A DNA stretch of 64,000 bases. Source: Mycolicibacter heraklionensis (GTDB lineage Bacteria > Actinomycetota > Actinomycetes > Mycobacteriales > Mycobacteriaceae). Position numbers and translations under genes: made by a program. Numbering within the stretch: position 1 is the first letter of the stretch; the number at the start of each line of letters is the position of its first letter. The stretch spans positions 1-64,000 of the forward strand of contig LZME01000068.1 in the NCBI GenBank assembly GCA_001673575.1. The letters are read 5' to 3'. This document shows, piece after piece, positions 56,890 to 64,000 of this stretch. The notes below the pieces were generated by a model. It had not been told where the DNA came from and made no database searches. It worked only from the letters and a program-made list of their open reading frames with translations.

Positions 56890-59800
56890 CCGAGACCTCC
56901 CAACGGGTTACCCCGGCGATCGAGGACGTGCTGGCGCTCTCCCCACTGCAGCAGGGATTGTTCTCGCTGGCCAAACTCGCCACCGATGACGGTGGCGGGC
57001 GCGACGGCATCGATGTCTATACCGTGCAGTTCGTCATCGATATCGTCGGCGCCGTCGACCCTGGGCTGTTGCGCCGCAGTGCCGAGGCGATGCTGGCTCG
57101 GCATGCGAATCTGCGGGCGTCGTTCTGGGACGTCGACCTGCCGCACCCGGTGCAGATCATCCCGGCGACAACGGTACTTCCGTGGCGAGAGATCGAAGCT
57201 GCGCCAAGGGAATTCGATGAGATCGCGCGCATCGAACGCACCACGAACTTCGACTTGGCCCGCGGACCGTTGCTGCGCTTCGTGCTGGCCCAGTCCGCCC
57301 CCGAGCAGTACCGCCTGATCCTCACCGTGCACCACCTACTGATCGACGGGTGGTCGATGGCGGTGTTCTTCGACGAAATGGTGGCGATCTACCGCGCCGG
57401 CGGCATTGACCCGCTGCCCGCGCCGCGCCCCTACCGCGACTACATCGGCTGGCTGGCAAGCCAAGACACTGCCGCCGCGACACAGCGGTGGCGCGACTAC
57501 CTGGCCCCGCTGAGCGCCCCGACCATGCTGGCCGGCGGAGAGCGCGCCGCGGTGGGCAGCGCCGTCCCGCAGACCCACGAGGTCGTACTGGACAGCGACG
57601 CCACCGCGGGCCTGACCGAATGGGCCCGCCGGCACGGCCTGACGCTGAACACCGTGCTGCAGTTCGCCTGGGCGGTGCTGCTCGGCCGCCTCACCGACCG
57701 CACCGATATGGCGTTCGGCGCAGTGGTGTCGGGGCGTCCCCAACAGCTCACCGGCGTCGAGACCATGGTCGGCCTGTTCATCAACACCGTCCCGGTGGCC
57801 GCGTCGACACCGCCGCGCGCCGAGGTGGTCGCCACCTGTCAAGCGCTGCAACGCGATACCGCTGCCATGCGCGACCTGGGATACCTGAGTCTGTCGACGG
57901 TGCAGCGGGCCAGCGGCAAGGCGGTGTTCGACACCCTGCTGGTGTTCGAGAACGCTCCCATCGGCTCGGCGACAGCCGGGGTCACCACTGAGGACGGGGT
58001 GCGCTTCATCCCGGTGACGGTGGAAAGCCTCACGCACTACCCACTGACGCTGGTCAGCTACCCGCCCCGCGACGGCCGGCTTACCGTGCTGCTCGAGGCG
58101 ATCCCCGATGCGCTGGGGGAGCTGTCGGTTCCGGATCTGGGGCAGCGGTTGCTGCAGCTGCTGCGCCAGCTCCCCGACCCGGCGCGGCCCCGTGTCGCCG
58201 ATCTGGATGTGCTGCTGCCCCTCGAGCGGGCCCGCATCACCGATCCGGTGGACCGCCGCGCAAACCCGACCACCTCGGTGCCCGCGCTGTTCGCCGCGGC
58301 CGCCGCGGCACACCCGGACAGTCCGGCGCTCACCGGCGAGGACCGGAGCTTGACCTACGCCGAACTGGCGGCCGAATCCGCCGCGCTGGCGCGGGCGTTG
58401 GCCGGCCGGGGGATCGGTCCCGAGGATCGGGTCGCGATTGCGCTGCCACGCTCGCTGGATTCGGTCATCGCAATCCTGGCGGTACTGCAGGCCGGGGCAG
58501 CCTATGTTCCCGTCGACATCAGCCTGCCGGCGGTGCGCATCGAATCGATTCTGCGCCAAGCCGGCCCGAAGATGACATTGACCGTCGGACTGCTGGACGA
58601 GCTGCGTGCCGAAGATGCGGTGCAGATCCCGACTCCGGCCGCGATCCACCCCGACTCGGCCGCCTACGTGATCTTCACCTCCGGATCCACCGGAGAACCC
58701 AAGGGCGTCGTCGGCACCCACCGCGCGCTGGCGTCGTACTTTGCCGACCACCAGCAACGCATGTACGCGCCCGCTGTGGCGCGTCTGGGCCGGGCCCTGC
58801 GCGTCGCGCACGCCTGGTCACTGAGTTTCGATGCGAGCTGGCAGCCGCTGGTCGGCCTGCTGGGTGGGCAGTGCGTGCACCTGTTCTCCGCCGACGAGAT
58901 GCGTGACGCCGAGGCGATCATCGACGGCATCCGCCGGCACCGACTGGACATGATCGACACCTCACCGTCGATGTTCACCCAACTGTTCGACGCCGGCTTG
59001 CTTGATGCCGACTCCGATCACCGCCTGACTGTGCTGGCGCTCGGCGGCGAGGCGATCGCCCCGCACACCTGGGCGCGACTGCGTGCGGCGCCCTCGACGG
59101 CAGTCCACAACTGCTACGGCCCCACCGAGACCACTGTGGAAGCCGTCGTCGCCGACGTCGCAGCTACCTCTGTCCCGGTGATCGGAGAAGCGGTGCGCGG
59201 CATGACCGCCCACGTACTGGACTCCGCGCTGCGCGAAGTGCCCGACGGTGTGGCCGGCGAGCTGTACCTGGCCGGAGCGCAGGTCACCCGCGGCTATCTG
59301 GGCCGCGCCGGGGCGACCGCGGCCCGCTACATCGCCGACCCGTTCCGCACCGGCGGTCGGATGTATCGCACCGGCGATCTGGTCCGGCGCCGCACCGATG
59401 GCCGGCTGGTCTACCTCGGCCGTGCCGACGACCAGGTCAAGGTGCGCGGCTACCGGGTAGAGATCGCCGAAGTCGAGGCGGCCCTGGCCGCCGCGACCGG
59501 GGTGACCGCCGCGGCGGTGCTGCCGGTGCAGGGGCCGACCGGAACCCAACTGGCCGGTTTCGTCACCGGCGCGCAGGTGGACACCACCCGGGTGCGCGCC
59601 GAGATCGGCGCCCGGCTGCCGTCTTACCTGATACCTGCCCGGATCACCGCGGTGGAATCGATGCCGTTGACCTCCAACGGAAAACTGGACACCGAGGTGT
59701 TGCTGGAGCTGGCCGGTCCCTTCGTCAGCGGTGGGGTAGAGGCGGCCACCGACACCGAACGGGTCCTGGTGGAACTGCTCGCCGAGGTTTTCGCCGGCCC

Positions 59801-61289
59801 GGAGGGCGCCGACGCGGCGGCAGGCGCAGCACCGGGGGTCGAGACCGATCTGCGCGAGCTGGGCTTGGACAGCATCGTCGCGCTGTCGATGGTGCGGGCG
59901 GCCCGTCGGCGTGGACTGCCGTTGCGTCCGCGGACCATCTTGAGCTGCAATACGATTCGGGACGTAGCTGCCGCCTTGGACCGCGAAGTGGCCGAAGCCG
60001 ACGAAGCGGCGCAGCGCGACGGATCGCAGGCGGCCGACGGGCCGATTCCGCTGCTGCCGGCCGGCCGCTGGCTCTACCAATACGGCGATCCGCGCCGGTT
60101 GGGGCAGGTCGAAGCGATTCGGCTGCCCGACGACACCGAACCGGAGCAGCTGCGGGCGGCCCTGGCCGCGATCGTCGCCGCGCATCCGGTGCTGCGTGCC
60201 CGACTCGACCCGGCCGAGCTGACGCTGTATCCGACCGAGCCCGTCGACGTCCTGACCGAGGTCACGGTCGAGGCGGCCGACCTTTCGGTGGTCACCGAGC
60301 ATGGCACCCGACTGTTGGAGAGCCTGGATCCGGCGAACGGAGTCATGCTGCGCGCGGTGTGGCTGCGCACGCCCGACGCTGCGGGAGTGCTGATGCTGTG
60401 CGGGCACGTGCTGGCACTGGACCCGGTGTCGTGGCAGGTGATTCTGGGTGAACTGCACGCCGCGCTGGCCGGGGCGGACCCGCTGCCGGAGCGCAGCGGC
60501 TACCTGCGCTGGGCGGCCGCACTGCACGAGCGTGCGCAGACCCTGGACACCGCGGACTTCTGGGCCGATCAGCTGGCCGGCGCCGACCCGGATCTGGGCG
60601 CTCGGCGGGTCGACCCAACGCGTGATCGCGCCGGTGATCTCACCGTGTCGGTGACCGTCGCCGATCCGGCGCTCACCGCCGCGCTGTCGGCCTTGCCGGT
60701 TCCGATGCATGACCTGCTGGTCGCGGCGACCGCGCGGATGGTCTCCGCCTGGCAGGTCCGCCGCGGGCAGGCCGGTGCGACACCGCTACTGGCCTTGGAG
60801 ACCCACGGGCGTGCCGAGGAGGTCGTGACCGGCGTCGACACCGCCGACATCGCCGGTCTGCTGTCCGCCATTTATCCGCTGCGGGTGGCTCAGGCCGACC
60901 CGGCCGGGGTGGCGCGCGCACTGGCCGACATCCCGGGCGGCGGAATCGACTACGGACTGCTGGCCTACCTGCGCGCCGACACCGCCGAGCGGCTGGCGGC
61001 TCGGCCCGGGCCGCAGGTGCTGCTGAACTACCTGGGCCGGGTCGACCGGGCCGGGGGCGGTCCGGCCGTGGCGCCCGACCTGATCGCCGGGCTGCCGTCG
61101 GTGCCCGAACCCGGTCAGGCGGTACGTCACGAGCTGAGCATCTTCGCCGCGGTGGCCGACCTCGGGGCGGGACAGGCGCTGATGACTCAGTGGCGCACCC
61201 TGCCCGATATCCTCGGCGACGCCGAGATCACGGCACTGCAAGAGCTGTTCACCGACAGCCTGGGCGACCTGGTGGAGGAACTGCGATGA
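56886..61289 (+). CDS. mbtF: NRPS MbtF (C-A-T-E-like)
   Basis: A 1467-residue NRPS, close to the 1461 of M. tuberculosis. C domain (HHLLIDGWS about 148), A domain ([11 protein letters not shown] about 597, [12 protein letters not shown] with the Asp; [19 protein letters not shown]), T domain (LGLDSIVAL about 992) and a C-terminal epimerisation-like domain ([11 protein letters not shown] about 1172, ETHGRAEE about 1304, NYLGRVDR). It adds the terminal hydroxylysine, which cyclises on release. The E-like domain has GH in place of HH but keeps the second His. GTG 56886 overlaps mbtE; ATGA overlap with mbtG. Confidence 0.94.
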   Translation: MTETSQRVTPAIEDVLALSPLQQGLFSLAKLATDDGGGRDGIDVYTVQFVIDIVGAVDPGLLRRSAEAMLARHANLRASFWDVDLPHPVQIIPATTVLPWREIEAAPREFDEIARIERTTNFDLARGPLLRFVLAQSAPEQYRLILTVHHLLIDGWSMAVFFDEMVAIYRAGGIDPLPAPRPYRDYIGWLASQDTAAATQRWRDYLAPLSAPTMLAGGERAAVGSAVPQTHEVVLDSDATAGLTEWARRHGLTLNTVLQFAWAVLLGRLTDRTDMAFGAVVSGRPQQLTGVETMVGLFINTVPVAASTPPRAEVVATCQALQRDTAAMRDLGYLSLSTVQRASGKAVFDTLLVFENAPIGSATAGVTTEDGVRFIPVTVESLTHYPLTLVSYPPRDGRLTVLLEAIPDALGELSVPDLGQRLLQLLRQLPDPARPRVADLDVLLPLERARITDPVDRRANPTTSVPALFAAAAAAHPDSPALTGEDRSLTYAELAAESAALARALAGRGIGPEDRVAIALPRSLDSVIAILAVLQAGAAYVPVDISLPAVRIESILRQAGPKMTLTVGLLDELRAEDAVQIPTPAAIHPDSAAYVIFTSGSTGEPKGVVGTHRALASYFADHQQRMYAPAVARLGRALRVAHAWSLSFDASWQPLVGLLGGQCVHLFSADEMRDAEAIIDGIRRHRLDMIDTSPSMFTQLFDAGLLDADSDHRLTVLALGGEAIAPHTWARLRAAPSTAVHNCYGPTETTVEAVVADVAATSVPVIGEAVRGMTAHVLDSALREVPDGVAGELYLAGAQVTRGYLGRAGATAARYIADPFRTGGRMYRTGDLVRRRTDGRLVYLGRADDQVKVRGYRVEIAEVEAALAAATGVTAAAVLPVQGPTGTQLAGFVTGAQVDTTRVRAEIGARLPSYLIPARITAVESMPLTSNGKLDTEVLLELAGPFVSGGVEAATDTERVLVELLAEVFAGPEGADAAAGAAPGVETDLRELGLDSIVALSMVRAARRRGLPLRPRTILSCNTIRDVAAALDREVAEADEAAQRDGSQAADGPIPLLPAGRWLYQYGDPRRLGQVEAIRLPDDTEPEQLRAALAAIVAAHPVLRARLDPAELTLYPTEPVDVLTEVTVEAADLSVVTEHGTRLLESLDPANGVMLRAVWLRTPDAAGVLMLCGHVLALDPVSWQVILGELHAALAGADPLPERSGYLRWAAALHERAQTLDTADFWADQLAGADPDLGARRVDPTRDRAGDLTVSVTVADPALTAALSALPVPMHDLLVAATARMVSAWQVRRGQAGATPLLALETHGRAEEVVTGVDTADIAGLLSAIYPLRVAQADPAGVARALADIPGGGIDYGLLAYLRADTAERLAARPGPQVLLNYLGRVDRAGGGPAVAPDLIAGLPSVPEPGQAVRHELSIFAAVADLGAGQALMTQWRTLPDILGDAEITALQELFTDSLGDLVEELR

Positions 61290-62566
61290 GCACACTTGCG
61301 GTGGTGGGCGCCGGAGCCAAAGCAGTCGCGGTGGCCGCGAAGGCCGCCGCCCTGCGCGAGATGGGCGTAGCCGCACCGGATGTGGTTGCCGTCGAACGTA
61401 CCGAAGTCGCCGCAAACTGGCGTGCCGCCGGCGGCTGGACCGATGGTGCGCACCGGCTGGGCACCAGCCCGGAGAAGGACGTCGGCTTCCCGTACCGCTC
61501 GGCACTGGTGGCAGGCCGCAACGCCGAACTCGACGAGCGCATGACCCGCTATGGCTGGCAGTCCTATCTGATCGCCACCGGCCAGTTCGCCGAGTGGGTC
61601 GACCGCGGCCGGCCGGCCCCCACCCACCTGCGGTGGAGCCAGTACCTGCGCTGGGTGGCCGAGGCGGTGCAGCTCAACGTGGTACCCGGCGAGGTGGAGC
61701 GGCTGGGCGTGGACGGCGCCGGTTGGGTGCTGCACACCCGAGAAACCAAAGTCGCCGCAGACGCGGTGATGATCACCGGTCCGGGGCAGGCCGAGAAGTC
61801 GATCCTGCCCGGCAACCCGCTGGTGCTCTCCATCGCACAGTTCTGGCACCGGGCTGCGGCCGACCGGATCAGCGCTGAGCGTGTCGCCGTCATCGGCGGC
61901 GGCGAGACCGCGGCGTCGATGCTCAATGAGCTTTTCCGGCACCGGGTTTCAACGATCACGGTGATCTCCCCACAGGTGACTCTGTTCACCCGAGGGGAGG
62001 GATTCTTCGAGAACGCCCTGTTCTCCGATCCCACCGACTGGACCGCGCTGACCCTGGCCGAGCGGCGAGATGCGTTGGCCCGCACCGACCGTGGCGTGTT
62101 CTCGGCCCGGGTGCAGGACGCGCTGCTGGCCGACGACCGGATCCGCCATCTGCGGGGCCGGGTCGCGCACGCGGTGGCCCGCGACGGCCGAATTCGTCTG
62201 ACACTGAGCACCAATCGCGGTGGTGAGAACTTCGAGACCGTGCACGGTTTCGATCTGGTGATCGACGGCTCCGGCGCCGACCCGTTGTGGTTCGTGTCGC
62301 TGTTCGGCCAGGACACCTTGGACCTGCTCGAGCTGGGCTTGGGCGGACCGCTGTCCGGCGACCGGCTGGCCGAGGCGATTGGGCACGATCTGGCCGTCGC
62401 CGACGTCACCCCGAAGCTCTTCCTGCCCAACCTGGCAGGGCTCACCCAGGGGCCGGGTTTTCCCAACCTGAGCTGCTTGGGACTGCTGTCCGACCGGGTG
62501 CTGGGCGCCCATCTTTCTGCTGCGCCACCGATACCGAGGAGATCCGATGAGCACCAATCCCTTTGA
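61286..62566 (+). CDS. mbtG: Lysine N6-hydroxylase MbtG
   Basis: A 426-residue FAD/NADPH enzyme making N6-hydroxylysine for the mycobactin iron ligands. FAD motif [14 protein letters not shown] (early), [14 protein letters not shown] for NADPH, and [15 protein letters not shown]-terminal [25 protein letters not shown] 61286 overlaps the mbtF stop. It overlaps mbtH by 20 bases. Confidence 0.95.
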   Translation: MSTLAVVGAGAKAVAVAAKAAALREMGVAAPDVVAVERTEVAANWRAAGGWTDGAHRLGTSPEKDVGFPYRSALVAGRNAELDERMTRYGWQSYLIATGQFAEWVDRGRPAPTHLRWSQYLRWVAEAVQLNVVPGEVERLGVDGAGWVLHTRETKVAADAVMITGPGQAEKSILPGNPLVLSIAQFWHRAAADRISAERVAVIGGGETAASMLNELFRHRVSTITVISPQVTLFTRGEGFFENALFSDPTDWTALTLAERRDALARTDRGVFSARVQDALLADDRIRHLRGRVAHAVARDGRIRLTLSTNRGGENFETVHGFDLVIDGSGADPLWFVSLFGQDTLDLLELGLGGPLSGDRLAEAIGHDLAVADVTPKLFLPNLAGLTQGPGFPNLSCLGLLSDRVLGAHLSAAPPIPRRSDEHQSL

Positions 62567-62777
62567 CGATGAAAGCGGCCGCTTCTTCGTGCTGGTCAAC
62601 GACGAGGAGCAGTACAGCCTGTGGCCGACGTTCGCCAATGTTCCCGACGGGTGGCGAGTGGTCTACGGGGGTGAACAGGGTGCCGATCGTGCGGCCTGTT
62701 TGGAGTACGTCGAGCAGCACTGGAACGACCTGCGGCCCAAGAGTCTTCGTGATGCCATGGCGGCCGAACGGGGGTAG
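62547..62777 (+). CDS. mbtH: MbtH-type NRPS helper protein
   Basis: A 76-residue MbtH-like protein that binds and activates NRPS adenylation domains. It contains the signature [24 protein letters not shown] and the C-terminal [18 protein letters not shown] lies 20 bases inside mbtG, giving tight coupling. It is the last gene of the mbt operon. Confidence 0.96.
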   Translation: MSTNPFDDESGRFFVLVNDEEQYSLWPTFANVPDGWRVVYGGEQGADRAACLEYVEQHWNDLRPKSLRDAMAAERG

Positions 62778-62813
62778 CCTGACTCCGGTATCCGTCGTTG
62801 CAAAGGGGGACCC

Positions 62814-63332
62814 GTGACTGGAAGACTTCTACTTCTGAGCGCTGCGGCGCTGGCTGCGATCGGAGTGACCGGGTTGCTCGGGGGAGGCCTTGCCACCGCG
62901 GAACCGGCCGCGCCGCAGGACTCTGTGGCCGCTGCACCCGTCCCGCTGGAGCCCGCTCCGGCACCGCCGGCGCCCTCGGGTGCGCCGCTGCCCACGACCG
63001 GTGAGGTGTCGGGCATGCTGACCAGGCTCAGCGACGCCGGCATCGGCTACAAGGAGAAGGCCGACCTGGTCGAGAACGGCATCACACAGCACGAGGGCCA
63101 CGGGCTCGACAGCGAGCTGCGTAAGGCTTACCGCGACGGCGAGCTGCCCTACAACTTCGACGTGATCAACGTGGTACAGACCGGCGAGGGTCAGGGGCTG
63201 GCCAACGTCACCATCTCTGGCCCCAAGATGCCTGCTCCGCAGACCATCCCGCTGCAGCTCGTCGACCAAGGTCGGTGGGTGCTGTCGCACGACTCGGCGG
63301 CACAGCTGATGCAGATCATGGCGGCCCACTAG
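62814..63332 (+). CDS. cfp2: Secreted low-molecular-weight antigen CFP2/MTB12-like
   Basis: A 172-residue exported protein. Signal peptide (RLLLLSAAALAAIGVTGLLGG, cleavage near ATAEP at about 29), Pro/Ala-rich linker, then a conserved domain (MLTRLSDAGIGYKEKADLVENGI, YNFDVINVVQTGEGQGLANVTISGP, VLSHDSAAQLMQIM). This is the MTB12/CFP2 family. Rv2376c also follows mbtH. GTG 62814 has AAAGGGGGA upstream. Role unknown; a T-cell antigen in M. tuberculosis. Confidence 0.9.
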   Translation: MTGRLLLLSAAALAAIGVTGLLGGGLATAEPAAPQDSVAAAPVPLEPAPAPPAPSGAPLPTTGEVSGMLTRLSDAGIGYKEKADLVENGITQHEGHGLDSELRKAYRDGELPYNFDVINVVQTGEGQGLANVTISGPKMPAPQTIPLQLVDQGRWVLSHDSAAQLMQIMAAH

Positions 63333-63349
63333 TCCGCAGAACGGATCGG

Positions 63350-64000
63350 TCAGCGGTTGAGGCGGCCGAACATGCCTTTCTGCGACTTGTAGAGCCTGGG
63401 GAACTCGGCGAAGAGCCGGTCGTACACCTCCTGATTGGCGGCTACCGGCTCGAATACGCCGTCGAGTGGGATCAGATCGCGTAGCTCGTCGCGATGCACG
63501 TAGCCCATCCCGATCCCGGCGAATAGTGCCGCACCCCGCAACTGCGCGTTCAACGGATCGGCCACCCGTTCGCAGGTACGGCCGGTGACGTCGGCGATGA
63601 TCTGGCACCACAGGTCCGAGCGCGCCCCGCCGCCGACGATCCGGATTGGTCCGGCGTTGGGGGCGAACCGATTCACCGACTCGAGCAGCCAGCGACTGTT
63701 GTAGGCGACTCCTTCGAGCACGGCGCGCACCAGATCTGCGCGGGTGGTGGCCAGCGACAGGTTGTGGAAGCCGCCGCGGGCACGGCGGTCGTCAATGGGG
63801 GAGTGCTCGCCTTTGAGCCAGGGGGTGAAGATCACGCCGTTCGAGCCGGCCGGTGCGCCCGCCGCCACCGCGGTCAACGCGTCGTAGTCCAGGTCGTCGA
63901 ATACGGTGTCGCGCAACCATTGCAGCGCACGGCCGGCGGTGTCCTGGTTGTTGACCAGCAGATAGGACGTCGGGTCGAGGCCCGCAACGGTGGCCAGCTG
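63350..64000 (-). CDS. FGGY-family sugar kinase, C-terminal part
   Basis: Partial: the frame is open to the window end. The C-terminal kinase domain has GVIFTPWLKGEHSPIDDRRARGGFHNL, VLEGVAYNSRWLLESV, IVGGGARSDLWCQIIADVTGR and LRGAALFAGIGMG, the adenine-binding and hinge motifs of FGGY carbohydrate kinases (xylulokinase/gluconokinase type). The sugar cannot be named from this part. Convergent with cfp2, 17 bases apart. Confidence 0.88.
   Translation of the reverse strand, partial: QLATVAGLDPTSYLLVNNQDTAGRALQWLRDTVFDDLDYDALTAVAAGAPAGSNGVIFTPWLKGEHSPIDDRRARGGFHNLSLATTRADLVRAVLEGVAYNSRWLLESVNRFAPNAGPIRIVGGGARSDLWCQIIADVTGRTCERVADPLNAQLRGAALFAGIGMGYVHRDELRDLIPLDGVFEPVAANQEVYDRLFAEFPRLYKSQKGMFGRLNR

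Overview
The window is high-GC actinobacterial DNA that reads as a mycobacterium. It has a mycobactin siderophore locus, IrtAB, RpfD, an LppR-type lipoprotein, CFP2/MTB12 and a long block in the same gene order as the M. tuberculosis Rv2406c-Rv2376c neighbourhood. No rRNA, tRNA, CRISPR array, phage or insertion sequence was seen.

Layout. 1-5.8 kb: a CBS-domain fragment with a fold-back sequence at the left edge, a PemK-like protein, two paralogous secreted proteins each followed by a textbook terminator, lepA (EF4) with a non-ATG start, and an LppR-like lipoprotein. 5.8-12.3 kb: a GH15 trehalase-type enzyme, two tiny membrane proteins, and the sulfate importer operon subI-cysT-cysW-cysA, preceded by a leaderless Cys-ending leader peptide. 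12.3-18.2 kb (minus strand): an IdeR-box-controlled pair (diflavin reductase plus a possible FhuF-like protein), then che1-cysH-nirA for sulfate reduction, preceded by a second leaderless Cys-rich leader peptide. 18.4-22.9 kb: an Rv2390c-like protein, rpfD, hemW, a Gly-rich secreted protein, a Rieske membrane protein and a hemerythrin-like protein.

23-63.3 kb is one continuous iron-acquisition locus. It runs mbtI, a CsoR-family repressor, a MerR/monooxygenase/diiron/SDR cassette, a secreted protein, mbtL-mbtM-mbtN with convergent mbtK, irtA-irtB, a DUF3060-type protein, mbtA divergent from mbtB, a cutinase and a SnoaL-like protein, then mbtT-C-D-E-F-G-H and cfp2. In M. tuberculosis the lipid-tail genes and irtAB (Rv1344-Rv1349) lie far from mbtA-J; here they sit inside the same locus. 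Good IdeR (iron) boxes precede mbtI, mbtL, mbtK/irtA, mbtA/mbtB, mbtT and the diflavin/FhuF-like pair. The window ends inside a sugar kinase of the FGGY family.

How it works together. MbtI makes salicylate, MbtA activates it, and MbtB adds Ser and forms the oxazoline ring. MbtE, MbtC/D and MbtF extend the chain with hydroxylysines made by MbtG and a polyketide unit. MbtK, L, M and N make and attach the lipid tail. IrtAB re-imports the ferric siderophore and reduces it. The sulfur genes take up sulfate and reduce it to sulfide, apparently under cysteine-sensing attenuation. The most notable observations are the merged mbt locus, an apparently complete second module in MbtE with an unusual adenylation pocket, the paired leaderless Cys leaders with Shine-Dalgarno-sequestering hairpins, the non-canonical lepA start and the fold-back at the window edge.
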